Source: Lutibacter sp. A64
GTDB taxonomy: Bacteria > Bacteroidota > Bacteroidia > Flavobacteriales > Flavobacteriaceae
Assembly: GCF_022429565.1 (NCBI RefSeq)
Contig: NZ_CP092487.1
Location: 1,816,001 to 1,880,000, forward strand
Direction of reading: 5' to 3'
DNA length: 64,000 nucleotides
Shown: in pieces, positions 26,001 through 34,354 of the stretch
Position numbering within the stretch: the stretch's first letter is position 1
Layout: each line of letters opens with the position of its first letter
Translations under genes and position numbers: made by a program
Notes under the pieces: generated by a model
Database searches by the model: none
The model's input: only the letters and a program-made list of their open reading frames with translations
Told to the model about the DNA's origin: nothing

Positions 26001-26415
26001 ACGTTGGGCTGCTTTTTCTGATACAAATAACAACGGTTTATTAGTAGTTTCAAAAAATATATCTAAGGGATTTGGTATGAGTGCACTACATATGCCAAAT
26101 GAAGATTTTGATACTACAGAAGGACTTGTTTACGGAAAGACACAAGATATTGAACCAGAATTTAGAATTGATGGTATTCCAGCAATTAACACATCTAAAC
26201 ATACAATAGATATTAAAGAACAAGATTTAATACAATTAAATATTGATTTAGAACAAAGAGGTGTTGCTGGAGATAATAGTTGGGGTGCTAAACCACAAGA
26301 TTACTATCTAATTAAGGGTAATACTAAACAGAATTATCAATTTTATTTAGTTCCTTTTAATAATAAAACAAAAGATGATTTTATTAAACTAAGTAAATTA
26401 AGTTATAAATTTTAA
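23077..26415 (+). CDS. Glycoside hydrolase family 2 beta-galactosidase
   Basis: A 1112-residue protein of the LacZ type: signal peptide (LLLFLLVTLNSFGQ), jelly-roll sugar-binding domain, immunoglobulin-like domains, TIM barrel with acid/base Glu in IIWSMGNEAGNG and nucleophile Glu in FIPSEYAHAMGN, and the C-terminal beta-galactosidase small-chain domain (PNFWRAPTDNDFGNR, YYGRGPWENY). The signal peptide puts it in the periplasm. galT follows on the opposite strand, so the pair fits galactoside breakdown, though no galK is visible. Natural substrate unknown; it could be a polysaccharide-derived galactoside. Confidence 0.93.
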   Translation: MKKTTKLLLFLLVTLNSFGQQKAPITDYKYYIENETVISENKLDARASFTSYSNYKDALNENISNTYFQLLDGDWKFNWVKSPKDRPTTFMNPSENISDWNTIKVPSNWEVEGYGTPIYVNHQYEFADHKAMVADDMELIDGIYPADPGNVPNSYNPVGSYRRDFTVDANWNDKEVFLQIGAMKSGGFVWLNGQYIGYSQGSKLPAEFNISKALKPGKNTIAIQIFRWTDGSYLECQDFWRISGIERSVYIYAQPKVRINDFEVASTLDKAYENGLLDLTVSLKNHFLKKQNIQVSYQLLDENQQIITSENVKTSVNASSNNQVNFKAEIPQVKQWSAEHPNLYTLILELKDKKGKVLEVIPTKIGFRSVEIKNGLLLVNGQRITLKGVNTQEANPETGHVVPEEQIIKDIKLWKENNINAVRLSHYPQQRRFYELCDIYGIYVVDEANIESHGMYYGKHSLAKKESWELAHVDRMVRMVKRDKNHPSVIIWSMGNEAGNGVNFFAGYDAIKASDKTKRPVQYERPYKDYDGSLFDMDTNTDIIVPQYPSPATFEAIGKSKTDRPFIPSEYAHAMGNSTGNFQDYWDIIEQYDNLQGGFIWDWVDQSIWKTNEKGERYYAYGGDYGENMPSDDTFLNNGIVFPDRTPQPGLYEVKKAHEFINFKNKGINKHNEIRILVENLYDFTNLDQFNISAQIKADGTILKSINIGSIPVETHTGKLIRISLNGVDYKENTEYFVEISATTKETWSLLPAGFEVAHEQIMLTNKFKQNTKEVYSNNTLTVKDSDGNLTISNEDVTIIFNKENGIITSYTYKGNQLIKDGNGPKPNFWRAPTDNDFGNRMQANNIEWKKASLFAKVTNFETSKGANNSIKVTIDYKLPGVETTFNSSYAINGDGVILVDNTLNETTYKGDIPRIGMRMQLPKKYENMNYYGRGPWENYIDRKASAFIDLYSSKVKDQYVPYIRPQENGYKTDVRWAAFSDTNNNGLLVVSKNISKGFGMSALHMPNEDFDTTEGLVYGKTQDIEPEFRIDGIPAINTSKHTIDIKEQDLIQLNIDLEQRGVAGDNSWGAKPQDYYLIKGNTKQNYQFYLVPFNNKTKDDFIKLSKLSYKF

Positions 26416-26461
26416 GTTGAAAACACACTGTTTTTTAATTTAAAAGCTAATTAAGAATGCA

Positions 26462-26497
26462 AAAAAAGGATTAAATCTTAAGATTTAATCCTTTTTT
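26462..26497. terminator. Perfect 18 bp bidirectional terminator
   Basis: AAAAAAGGATTAAATCTT and its exact complement are adjacent, giving a 36 bp palindrome between the convergent beta-galactosidase and galT genes. Confidence 0.85.
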
Positions 26498-26529
26498 GAT
26501 ATAATAAAAAATAATATAAACTAAACTTC

Positions 26530-27546
26530 TTATAATTCTCTTAATCTTTGAGCAGCAATTTCTGCGGTAATATCTCTTTGTGGAGAACCAAACATTTCGT
26601 ATCCAACCATAAACTTCTTAACCGTTGCACTTCTTAATAATGGTGGATAAAAACTCATATGCCAATGCCAATGATTATTATCTTCATTATTTGTAGGCGC
26701 TTGGTGAATTCCACTAGAATATGGAAAAGAACAATCAAATAATTTATCGTATGCTTTTGTTAAAACCGAAATTGCTTCAGCAAATTGCTTACCTTCTTCT
26801 TCGTTTAAACAACTTATATTTTTTTGTGCTTTTTTTGGTAAAATCATAGCTTCAAATGGCCAAACTGCCCAAAACGGAACTAACACTACAAAAGCATCAT
26901 TCTCAAAAATAATTCTTTCTTTAAGAGCCAGCTCTTGTTTTACATAATCTTCTAAAATAGTTCTATTATTTTGTTGAAAATATTCTAATTGCTTAACATC
27001 TTTTTTAAACACCTCGTTAGGTAAAGAAGATTGACTCCAAATTTGTCCATGTGGATGTGGATTACTACATCCCATTACAGATCCTTTATTTTCAAAAATT
27101 TGAACGTAATTTATATTTTCTTCCTTCCCTAAAAGTTCGTACTCGTTTTTCCAAGTATCAACAACTTTTTCTATAGCGTCTATAGACATTTCAGCTAAAC
27201 TTTTTGAATGGTCTGGACTAAAACAAATTACTTTACAAATACCAGTTTCACTTTCTGCTTTTAATAAACCATCATTTATACTAAAAGACTTAGAATCTTT
27301 TTGCAATGCAGCAAAATCGTTGGTAAAAACAAACGAACCTTTATAATCTGGATTTACTTCACCATTAATTCTTGTATTTCCTGCACACAAATAACAGCTT
27401 TCATCATAAGAAGGTCTTACTTCTTTATTTAATGTTTCTTTCTGTCCTTGCCAAGGTCGTTTTGCTCTATGAGGAGAAACCAACACCCATTCACCAGTTA
27501 AAATATTGTATCGTTTATGCGAGTAATCTTGTAAATCTGTATTCAT
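26530..27546 (-). CDS. galT: UDP-glucose-hexose-1-phosphate uridylyltransferase
   Basis: A 338-residue GalT of the normal length. The HIT-like active site is NPHPHGQIW with the nucleophilic His; CYLCAGN near residue 50 gives zinc-ligand Cys residues; HWHWHMSFYPPLLRS near the C terminus carries further metal-binding His. It interconverts galactose-1-P and UDP-glucose in the Leloir pathway. Convergent with the beta-galactosidase gene, from which it is separated by a strong terminator. A good -7 element lies 63-70 bp upstream. Confidence 0.95.
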   Translation of the reverse strand: MNTDLQDYSHKRYNILTGEWVLVSPHRAKRPWQGQKETLNKEVRPSYDESCYLCAGNTRINGEVNPDYKGSFVFTNDFAALQKDSKSFSINDGLLKAESETGICKVICFSPDHSKSLAEMSIDAIEKVVDTWKNEYELLGKEENINYVQIFENKGSVMGCSNPHPHGQIWSQSSLPNEVFKKDVKQLEYFQQNNRTILEDYVKQELALKERIIFENDAFVVLVPFWAVWPFEAMILPKKAQKNISCLNEEEGKQFAEAISVLTKAYDKLFDCSFPYSSGIHQAPTNNEDNNHWHWHMSFYPPLLRSATVKKFMVGYEMFGSPQRDITAEIAAQRLREL

Positions 27547-27608
27547 TGTAAAATTTTTATTTTCTGAAACATTTTTAAATGTAAAATATACATTTAATTT
27601 AACTTGTA

Positions 27609-27616
27609 CAAAGATA
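27609..27616 (-). promoter_or_regulatory. galT -7 promoter element
   Basis: TATCTTTG on the minus strand matches TAnnTTTG. The remaining gap to 27850 is AT-rich with no gene seen. Confidence 0.5.
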
Positions 27617-27850
27617 ATTTAAATTTTATAGAAATAATAAATACAGTGCTTAAAAATAACTTTTGAAATAAAAAAATTAAATATTTTATTCTAAAGTATC
27701 TAAAAACAGGTTGTTAAATAAAGAATTTTAAAAAAAACAATTAAGTATGATAAAAGTCATAAATTATACTCTTATTTAGACTTACTTTTGGCGTATATTT
27801 CATTACTTAATTGAAATAAGTAATGTTTTTGATTTTTTTAGTTAGTAGTA

Positions 27851-27886
27851 AAAAAAAGAGAATTTGACTTCAAATTCTCTTTTTTT
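27851..27886. terminator. Terminator of CBM48 gene
   Basis: A 17 bp perfect stem (AAAAAAAGAGAATTTGA and complement) with a 2-base loop, directly downstream of the minus-strand gene at 27910. Confidence 0.8.
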
Positions 27887-27909
27887 ATGTTAACCAATAT
27901 ATAATTGTA

Positions 27910-28221
27910 TTATAGTAATACAACTGAATTTTCTTCAGCTCCTAATCCGCTATTTACATATTTATCTGCACTATCATCATTCACCCATTTTTCACCGTCT
28001 AATAAATATTTGAATTGAAATTCATTTCCAGCCGGCAAATCAATTGTAACCTTAAATGATCCATTCTTTAATTTTTTCATAGCAATTGGTTCTGCAGTAT
28101 TCCAATTATTAAATTCACCTAATAAATCAACTTTTTCGGCTCCTAATACAGCATCTTTATCCATTGAAAAAGTTACTTTACATACCGGTTTGCTTTTTAA
28201 ATATTGTTTCTTTAAACCCAT
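27910..28221 (-). CDS. CBM48/isoamylase-early-domain protein
   Basis: A 103-residue protein made of a single early-set (AMPK glycogen-binding/CBM48-like) domain: VTFSMDKDAV, VDLLGEFNNWN, then MKKLKNGSFKVTIDLPAGNE and FQFKYLLDGEKWVNDDSADK. The FNNWN and F(Q)FKY-LDG motifs define the fold and the likely glucan contact. It is cytoplasmic with a basic N terminus. It may bind glycogen-like polymer or regulate a glycan enzyme; no partner gene is adjacent. Confidence 0.85.
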   Translation of the reverse strand: MGLKKQYLKSKPVCKVTFSMDKDAVLGAEKVDLLGEFNNWNTAEPIAMKKLKNGSFKVTIDLPAGNEFQFKYLLDGEKWVNDDSADKYVNSGLGAEENSVVLL

Positions 28222-28247
28222 AATAATTTTTGTTTAGTATTTAAATA

Positions 28248-28255
28248 CAAATATA
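28248..28255 (-). promoter_or_regulatory. CBM48 gene -7 promoter element
   Basis: TATATTTG on the minus strand, 27 bp before the start codon. The 28256-28487 gap is AT-rich with no gene seen. Confidence 0.5.
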
Positions 28256-28487
28256 ATTGAGAATTAAGTGTTTAAATACAACTCAGTTTTCATATTTATA
28301 CACTATTTTAACCTTTAGATTATTTTTAAATGACAAATATCAATATCACACACATACAACGTTTTCTCTTAAAATAAAATTAGCTTAAATTAATAAGCTA
28401 CAAACAGTTAAAAAAATGCTTAAATTCTTAATTATTATATTTAAATAAACAATTTGTAAGCTTTACAAGTAATTAGCGTCTAAATAA

Positions 28488-28507
28488 AAAAGAGAGAAAT
28501 CTCTTTT
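28488..28507. terminator. Small hairpin with A/T arms
   Basis: AAAAGAGA-GAAA-TCTCTTTT, an 8 bp stem. It may back up the clpS terminator or end an unidentified transcript. Confidence 0.45.
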
Positions 28508-28549
28508 CATTTTAATTAATAATGTTCTTTTTAATTAAATAAGTTATTT

Positions 28550-28579
28550 GAAAAGTCGGTAGTAAATCATCGACTTTTC
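28550..28579 (-). terminator. prmA-clpS operon terminator
   Basis: GAAAAGTCG ... CGACTTTTC, a 9 bp stem starting immediately after the clpS stop. Confidence 0.65.
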
Positions 28580-28855
28580 TTACACTATTTCTGCAGATAA
28601 GCCTTTGCTTAATAATTTACTACAGCGTGGTTTCAATTCGTTATATTCCCCTGTTTTTACGGTACATTTTCCTTTATAGTGAACTAAAATTGTACATTGC
28701 TCAGCTTGTTCTAAAGTATGGTCACAAACTTCTATTAAAGAATCAATTACAAAATCAAATGTGTTAACATCATCATTAAACAACACAATTTCATATTGAT
28801 TGGTTTCTTTTTCTAATGTTTCAACTTCTTCTTGTATTTTTCTTTCGGTACTCAT
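28580..28855 (-). CDS. clpS: Clp protease adaptor ClpS
   Basis: A 91-residue ClpS with the N-degron pocket motif YEIVLFNDDVNTFDFVID and HYKGKCTVKTGEY, ending LKPRCSKLLSKGLSAEI. It binds N-degron substrates and the ClpA/ClpC N domain, redirecting the Clp protease. It lies 28 bp downstream of prmA, with which it probably forms an operon; a hairpin follows the stop. Confidence 0.95.
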   Translation of the reverse strand: MSTERKIQEEVETLEKETNQYEIVLFNDDVNTFDFVIDSLIEVCDHTLEQAEQCTILVHYKGKCTVKTGEYNELKPRCSKLLSKGLSAEIV

Positions 28856-28883
28856 AATGCTAAAATAATAAATTATTATGAAA

Positions 28884-29717
28884 TTAAATGGCCTTATATT
28901 TTAAAGCAACCCAATTATTACGCTCTATTATGGTATCTATTTTAAAATTATATTTAGATACTTCTGCATCAATAACTGGAATATCTTCTTGATAAAAACC
29001 ACTAAACAATATTACACCATCTTTATTTAAACAATTCATATACGATTGCATATCATTCAACAAAATATTTCTATTAATATTTGCAATAATTACATCGTAT
29101 TTTTTATTTACCAACAAAGAAGCATCTCCTTCATAAACTGAAATATGCGAACATTTATTACGTGCTACATTTTCTAATGAATTCTCATAACACCAAGTAT
29201 CAATATCAATTGCATCAATAGGTTTTGCACCTTTCATTTCAGCAAAAATTGCTAAAATTCCAGTTCCACACCCCATATCTAATACTTTTTTATCGGTTAA
29301 ATCTATGTTTAACAAGTGTTGCACCATCATATGTGTTGTTTCATGATGCCCAGTTCCAAAACTCATTTTTGGTTCTATAATAATGTCGTACTTTAAATTT
29401 GGGTTTTCGTGAAACGGAGCTCTAATACTCACCACATCATCAACCTGAATTGGGTTAAAGTTTTTTTCCCATTCACTATTCCAATTTGTTTGTTCTATAA
29501 CCTCTTCAGTAATGGCAAATTCAAACTCACCTGAATTTAAAATCTGAATGTCTTTTAAAATTTCGGAATTCCAATCATCTTCCTGTATATAGGCTGTTAC
29601 ACCATCTTCATTTTCAACAAAACTTTCAAATCCTGCAAAGCCTAATTGCGCAATTAAAATTTCAGTAGCAGGTTCTTTAGGTGAAACCGTAAAATTATAA
29701 CCAATGTATTTTATCAT
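28884..29717 (-). CDS. prmA: Ribosomal protein L11 methyltransferase
   Basis: A 277-residue SAM methyltransferase: an N-terminal substrate-binding domain, PKMSFGTGHHETTHMMVQHL, then motif I KVLDMGCGTGILAIFAEMKG, DAIDIDTWCYENSLEN, and DVIIANINRNIL. It methylates L11. I choose MIKYIGYNF at 29717 over the Met at 29741 because the -7 element TATTTTTG overlaps and follows that upstream codon, so transcripts would start after it. Confidence 0.93.
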   Translation of the reverse strand: MIKYIGYNFTVSPKEPATEILIAQLGFAGFESFVENEDGVTAYIQEDDWNSEILKDIQILNSGEFEFAITEEVIEQTNWNSEWEKNFNPIQVDDVVSIRAPFHENPNLKYDIIIEPKMSFGTGHHETTHMMVQHLLNIDLTDKKVLDMGCGTGILAIFAEMKGAKPIDAIDIDTWCYENSLENVARNKCSHISVYEGDASLLVNKKYDVIIANINRNILLNDMQSYMNCLNKDGVILFSGFYQEDIPVIDAEVSKYNFKIDTIIERNNWVALKYKAI

Positions 29718-29738
29718 ATCAAAATTTATTTCCAAATG

Positions 29739-29746
29739 CAAAAATA
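29739..29746 (-). promoter_or_regulatory. prmA -7 promoter element
   Basis: TATTTTTG on the minus strand. Its position rules against the longer prmA reading frame. Confidence 0.55.
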
Positions 29747-29807
29747 CGGTTTCCTTTGCTAATGAAAGAAAACCGTATCTATATTTTGTATTTATTTTAA
29801 AAACTCC

Positions 29808-30566
29808 TTAAAAAGAATTTACCAAAGCAATAAAACTTTCAGCTTTTAAAGCTGCTCCACCAATTAATCCACCATCTACATCTTCTTTAGAGAAAATTTC
29901 TTTTGCATTTCCTGGGTTTACACTTCCTCCGTATAAAATTGATACGTCACCAGCAACTTCTGTATTGTATTTGTCTGTAACAATTTTTCTAATAAAAGCG
30001 TGCATCTCTTGAGCTTGCTCTGGAGAAGCAGTTTCACCAGTACCAATTGCCCAAACTGGTTCGTATGCTAAAACTATATTTTTCCAAGCATCAGCTGGTA
30101 AATGAAATAATGCATTTTTAATTTGACTTTCAACAACACTAAAATGATTTCCAGCTTTTCTGTCTTCTAAAACTTCACCAAAACAGAAAATTACTTCTAA
30201 TCCGTTTGCTAATGCAGCATCCACTTTTTCGGCTAAAATAGCATCGGTTTCTCCAAAATATTCACGTCTTTCTGAATGTCCTAAAATAACAGTTTTTAAA
30301 CCTAAAGATGTTAACATTTCAGCAGAAATTTCTCCTGTAAAAGCACCGCTTTTAGCTTGGTGCATATTTTGAGCAGCAACTTCTACAGCTGAACCTTTTG
30401 CTACTTTTACAACTTCACTAATATTTACAAAAGTTGGTGTAACAATTACACGCGTATTGTCTAGATTTAAGTCTTTTACTTCTGCTACAATTTCGCTTGC
30501 TAATTGTGTTGATTCTTGAACATTTTTGTTCATTTTCCAGTTTCCTGCAACTATTTGTTTTCTCAT
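29808..30566 (-). CDS. tpiA: Triose-phosphate isomerase
   Basis: A 252-residue TIM barrel: AGNWKMNKN (catalytic Lys), ILGHSERREYFGE (His), LAYEPVWAIGTGETASPEQA (Glu and the mobile loop), ILYGGSVNPGNA and GLIGGAALK. Glycolysis and gluconeogenesis. It stands alone with its own promoter; prmA follows on the same strand with a separate promoter. Confidence 0.98.
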   Translation of the reverse strand: MRKQIVAGNWKMNKNVQESTQLASEIVAEVKDLNLDNTRVIVTPTFVNISEVVKVAKGSAVEVAAQNMHQAKSGAFTGEISAEMLTSLGLKTVILGHSERREYFGETDAILAEKVDAALANGLEVIFCFGEVLEDRKAGNHFSVVESQIKNALFHLPADAWKNIVLAYEPVWAIGTGETASPEQAQEMHAFIRKIVTDKYNTEVAGDVSILYGGSVNPGNAKEIFSKEDVDGGLIGGAALKAESFIALVNSF

Positions 30567-30603
30567 TATATTATATTTTACTTTATACTATTCATTTATC
30601 ATA

Positions 30604-30611
30604 CAAATTTA
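30604..30611 (-). promoter_or_regulatory. tpiA -7 promoter element
   Basis: TAAATTTG on the minus strand, 37 bp upstream of the tpiA ATG. Confidence 0.55.
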
Positions 30612-30813
30612 CACTTTTAAGATGAAAAAAAGGCTGAAAAAAAGGACATGTTTCCGCAATCGTTTTCGATTGATAATCAATATAAATAACTAATTCAATA
30701 GTTACATAATAATTACTAGAAGTGCAATCTAAAGCCTAAAATATTAACAAGTAGATAACATTGTTAAACGCATAAAATTTAAGCTCAATTAGAACTTAAA
30801 CTATTAAAATTAC

Positions 30814-30821
30814 TATTTTTG
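30814..30821 (+). promoter_or_regulatory. pyrF -7 promoter element
   Basis: TATTTTTG, 21 bp before the pyrF ATG. Confidence 0.55.
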
Positions 30822-30842
30822 CCCTAGACTTTATTTTACACT

Positions 30843-31664
30843 ATGAACAGACAAGAATTAATTGCCCAAATTCAACAAAAAAAATCTTTTTTATGCATTG
30901 GTTTAGATGTTGATTTATCTAAAATTCCAACATATTTATTAACTAAAGAAGATCCTATTTTCGAATTCAACAAACAAATAATAGATGCCACACATCATTT
31001 AGCTGTTGCCTACAAGCCAAATACAGCGTTTTATGAGGCTTACGGAATTAAAGGTTGGCAAGCATTAGAAAAAACCATAAAGCATATCAATACAAATTAT
31101 CCTGAATTATTTACTATTGCCGATGCAAAACGTGGCGATATTGGAAATACTTCTACAATGTATGCTAAAGCTTTTTTTGAAGATTTAAATTTTGACTCAG
31201 TTACAGTAGCTCCCTATATGGGAAGTGACTCTGTGGAACCTTTTTTAGCTTTTAAAAACAAAAACACCATTCTTTTAGCACTAACTTCTAATAAAGGCGG
31301 ATTGGATTTTCAAGGATTAAAAACTGAAAATGAAGCATTATACAAAGAGGTTTTAAAAACTGCACTTACTTGGAAAAATTCTGAAAACTTAATGTTTGTT
31401 GTTGGAGCCACAAAAGCTGAATATTTTAAAGATATTAGAAAAATTGTACCTAATCATTTTTTATTAGTTCCAGGAGTTGGAGCGCAAGGCGGTAATTTAC
31501 AAGATGTTTGCAAATACGGATTAAATAAAGACTGTGGCCTACTTATAAATTCTTCAAGAGGAATTATTTATGCTGGAAATGATGAAAATTTTGCTTTAAA
31601 AGCACAACAAGAAGCTGAAAAACTGCAACAAGAAATGGCTAAAATTTTAGTTACTGAGGTTTAA
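30843..31664 (+). CDS. pyrF: Orotidine-5'-phosphate decarboxylase (type 2)
   Basis: A 273-residue enzyme of the longer (type 2) bacterial subfamily: [14 protein letters not shown] at the N terminus, [14 protein letters not shown], the catalytic [11 protein letters not shown] with its Asp-Lys-Asp network, [13 protein letters not shown] and [13 protein letters not shown]. It makes UMP in de novo pyrimidine synthesis. Divergent from tpiA, each with its own -7 element. Confidence 0.97.
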   Translation: MNRQELIAQIQQKKSFLCIGLDVDLSKIPTYLLTKEDPIFEFNKQIIDATHHLAVAYKPNTAFYEAYGIKGWQALEKTIKHINTNYPELFTIADAKRGDIGNTSTMYAKAFFEDLNFDSVTVAPYMGSDSVEPFLAFKNKNTILLALTSNKGGLDFQGLKTENEALYKEVLKTALTWKNSENLMFVVGATKAEYFKDIRKIVPNHFLLVPGVGAQGGNLQDVCKYGLNKDCGLLINSSRGIIYAGNDENFALKAQQEAEKLQQEMAKILVTEV

Positions 31665-31769
31665 CTGTTTACTTTTAGTGAATCCAATTAAATTCACTCA
31701 GATAATATGTATAAAACCAATTAATTTTTACCACCACCAAAACACTAAACACCTGATAACCAAAACACA

Positions 31770-32576
31770 ATGAAAACAATTAAAGATCAAATTGGAAGAG
31801 AAATCACATTAAAAAACACACCTAAAAGAATTGTTTCTTTAGTTCCTTCGCAAACAGAATTATTATATGATCTAGCCTTAGAAAATGAATTGATTGGTAT
31901 TACCAAGTTTTGTGTTCATCCGTATCATTTAAAGCCTACAAAAACAAGTGTTGGAGGTACTAAAAAAGTAGATTATGAAAAAATTAAAGCGTTAAACCCT
32001 GACTTTATTTTATGCAATAAAGAAGAAAACGCTTACGATATGCTGCCTGAATTAGAAAAAATTGCACCTACTTATTTTTCTGATGTAAATACCATACAAC
32101 AAGCTATTGACTTAATTTTACACTTAGGTTCAATTCTTAACCGAAGAACTGAAGCTGATAATTTAGTGCATAAAATTGAGTTTAAAATGAACGATTTTAA
32201 ACAATTTATAAAAGACAAACCCACCAGAAAAGTTGCTTATTTTATTTGGGCAAAACCGTGGATGGTTGCAGGAAACGACACCTTTATCAACGAAATGATG
32301 CTACTTAATAAGTTTGAAAATATTTATGGAGATATGAGTCGCTACCCTAAAGTAGAAATCAATAAAATACGCCACGAAGGCGATCCAGACGTGGTAATAC
32401 TATCTTCAGAACCTTTTCCTTTTAAAGATGAACACGCCATGGAAATAGCAACCTTTACAAATCGTTCTGTTACAGTTTTTGGAGATGGCGAAATGTTTAG
32501 TTGGTTTGGTTCTAGAATGCTTTTAGCTTTTGATTATTTTAAAGAATTACATAAAAAATTAGAAAGCCATTTCTAA
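31770..32576 (+). CDS. Periplasmic-binding-like (helical backbone) metal/cofactor receptor
   Basis: A 268-residue BtuF/FecB-like fold: DQIGREITLKNTPKRIVSLVPSQTELLYDLALENELIG, then VGGTKKVDYEKIKALNPDFIL, and PWMVAGNDTFINEMM. No signal peptide is seen, as in many Bacteroidota homologues of this short type, so location is uncertain. It lies 105 bp after pyrF on the same strand. Ligand (cobalamin, haem or iron complex) cannot be told; no permease or ATPase genes are adjacent. Confidence 0.75.
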   Translation: MKTIKDQIGREITLKNTPKRIVSLVPSQTELLYDLALENELIGITKFCVHPYHLKPTKTSVGGTKKVDYEKIKALNPDFILCNKEENAYDMLPELEKIAPTYFSDVNTIQQAIDLILHLGSILNRRTEADNLVHKIEFKMNDFKQFIKDKPTRKVAYFIWAKPWMVAGNDTFINEMMLLNKFENIYGDMSRYPKVEINKIRHEGDPDVVILSSEPFPFKDEHAMEIATFTNRSVTVFGDGEMFSWFGSRMLLAFDYFKELHKKLESHF

Positions 32577-32676
32577 GAAATAATTGCTAAATGTTACTTT
32601 TTAGTGAACACAGTAAACCTTTACCCCTTTAAACCTATACAGCTATAAACCTTTCAACTTTTCAAGTCAAAAAAAC

Positions 32677-33378
32677 CTAATCCTGTAAGGCAAAAACCTT
32701 TTTTAACAAGTCTGAGCTTCTACTACCAACTTTAGTTCTAATATTTAACTCTTCAACTTCAACCATTTCATAAACACCTTTTAAAGCTTCTCCAGTAACA
32801 TAATCTGTTAGGTCTGGATTCACATCATTTGTTAATGGCAAACTATTATACTTGGTAATTAAATTTGTCCAAATTTGATCTGCTCCTACTTTTTGAAAAG
32901 AATTAGCGATAATTGGATTAAATTTTTGGTACAATGTGTCAGAAGTTGCAGTTTGTAAATATTGTGTTGCAGCATTGTTTTCTCCTAATAAAATATTTTT
33001 TGCATCTGCAAATGTCATACCTTTGATAGCATCAACAAAAATAGGAATAGCCTCTCCTACAGCATCTTCAGCGGCTCTATTTAATACTTTAATACCTTCA
33101 TCAGCTAATTTAGACAAGCCTATTGAACGTAGTGTATTATCTACTTTTTGTAATTCTTCAGGTAGTAAAATTCTAGTTAATTCGTTATTATAAAAACCAT
33201 TTTCTGCAGATAATTTTGTTACCTGATTGGTAATTCCATTATTTAAAGCCTCTTTTAAACCTCCAGCTATCTGCTCGTTTGTAATACCTGTATTAGGCAA
33301 TTGACTTATTACTTGTTGTAATTCTGAACAAGCAGAGAATTGAAAAATAACTGCAATTAATAATATTCTTTTTAACAT
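32677..33378 (-). CDS. DUF4197 lipoprotein
   Basis: A 233-residue protein from the Met at 33378 (MLKRILLIAVIFQFSACSEL), a lipoprotein signal with the lipid-attached Cys at residue 17. The longer frame would read through the upstream gene. The mature part is DUF4197: GGLKEALNNGITNQVTKLSA, FYNNELTRILLPEEL, AEDAVGEAIPIFVDAIKGMT, then DYVTGEALKGVYEMV. Function unknown; members are envelope proteins. It begins 4 bp after the DUF5522 gene's stop. Confidence 0.88.
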   Translation of the reverse strand: MLKRILLIAVIFQFSACSELQQVISQLPNTGITNEQIAGGLKEALNNGITNQVTKLSAENGFYNNELTRILLPEELQKVDNTLRSIGLSKLADEGIKVLNRAAEDAVGEAIPIFVDAIKGMTFADAKNILLGENNAATQYLQTATSDTLYQKFNPIIANSFQKVGADQIWTNLITKYNSLPLTNDVNPDLTDYVTGEALKGVYEMVEVEELNIRTKVGSRSSDLLKKVFALQD

Positions 33379-33382
33379 TTTT

Positions 33383-33553
33383 TTATTTTTTAAATGAATC
33401 TGTTTTTTTATCGTAACCATACGGACAATGTTTACATCCATTTTTACAACAACAGCCTCTTTTTAAAAGGTATTTTTCTGTAAAAACACGATATCCTTGT
33501 TTATTAGTATAGTAATCTCCTTCTTCTAAAGGAATGAATTTTTTATATTCCAC
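33383..33553 (-). CDS. DUF5522 small Cys-rich protein
   Basis: A 56-residue protein with the DUF5522 signature: GDYYTNKQGYRVFTEKYLLK, then RGCCCKNGCKHCPYGY. The CCC-x3-C-x2-C cluster probably binds metal. The likely start is GTG at 33553; no in-frame ATG is near, so the N terminus is uncertain. It precedes and probably is coupled to the DUF4197 gene, 4 bp apart. Confidence 0.8.
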   Translation of the reverse strand: MEYKKFIPLEEGDYYTNKQGYRVFTEKYLLKRGCCCKNGCKHCPYGYDKKTDSFKK

Positions 33554-33572
33554 GGGGTAAAAAATAACATAA

Positions 33573-33602
33573 AAAAACGTTCTGAAACATCAGAACGTTT
33601 TT
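33573..33602. terminator. Terminator between DUF4136 and DUF5522 genes
   Basis: AAAAACGTTCTG and its complement form a 12 bp stem with the loop AAACAT; it ends the transcript of the minus-strand gene at 33623. Confidence 0.7.
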
Positions 33603-33622
33603 AACCGTATTATTAACTATTT

Positions 33623-34153
33623 TCATTCAATTGTTGGTGGATATTTTGCCATTATTTCAGCAAGAAACTCTTTAATTCTGGCTTCTTTTTTAGCTACATC
33701 ACCAGAAGTAGTTAAACCTCCACTTCCTATCCCTTGCCAAACTAATTCTTTCTTATCTGCATCTATTAAGTCTACAAAAAGTGTTCCTTCTGTATATTTA
33801 GAAATATGCATTCCATAATTTGGACCATAATACCAAGGATGCCAACCAATATGCATAGAGTTATTACTATAAACATCAACTTTTTGTCGTGCTTTAGTAA
33901 AAATATTTACCAAAATATCTGGATTTTCAGATTTTGTAAAACCTTTAGCAAGCAATTCAGATTCTATTGCTTTTAAAATTCTACGTTTATCTAAATCAGA
34001 TATTTCAACCTTATCAATTCCTTTTTTATAAAATGCAAACGTTTTATATTTAGAAAAATCTGTTGATGTATCATAATCAGATGTAACTTTTACAGAACTA
34101 CATGATGCAACTAAAAAAAGTAGCACTAATGGAAGAAATTTTATGGCTTTCAT
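33623..34153 (-). CDS. DUF4136 lipoprotein
   Basis: Starting at the Met at 34153 gives a 176-residue lipoprotein (FLPLVLLFLVASCSSVKV; Cys at residue 18). The mature domain fits DUF4136: DYDTSTDFSKYKTFAFYKK, RRILKAIESELLAKGF, NPDILVNIFTKARQK, and LFVDLIDADKKELVWQGIGSG. The nine residues upstream of this Met in the longer frame are atypical. Periplasmic or outer-membrane anchored; function unknown. Confidence 0.85.
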   Translation of the reverse strand: MKAIKFLPLVLLFLVASCSSVKVTSDYDTSTDFSKYKTFAFYKKGIDKVEISDLDKRRILKAIESELLAKGFTKSENPDILVNIFTKARQKVDVYSNNSMHIGWHPWYYGPNYGMHISKYTEGTLFVDLIDADKKELVWQGIGSGGLTTSGDVAKKEARIKEFLAEIMAKYPPTIE

Positions 34154-34354
34154 ATTCTTGAATTTTACTTTATTGAACATATTTTATGATGAATAGCTTT
34201 TATTTTATTACGTTTTTTTTTTAGATATAATCTTAATAAATTAACTTTTAACAAGCTATCTTTCATAACAATTAACATATCAATAATCATACCAGAGTCT
34301 TTAACTAAAATACTAATCCAATTTTAAATCTTAAGCTTTAACACAAAATGCTTC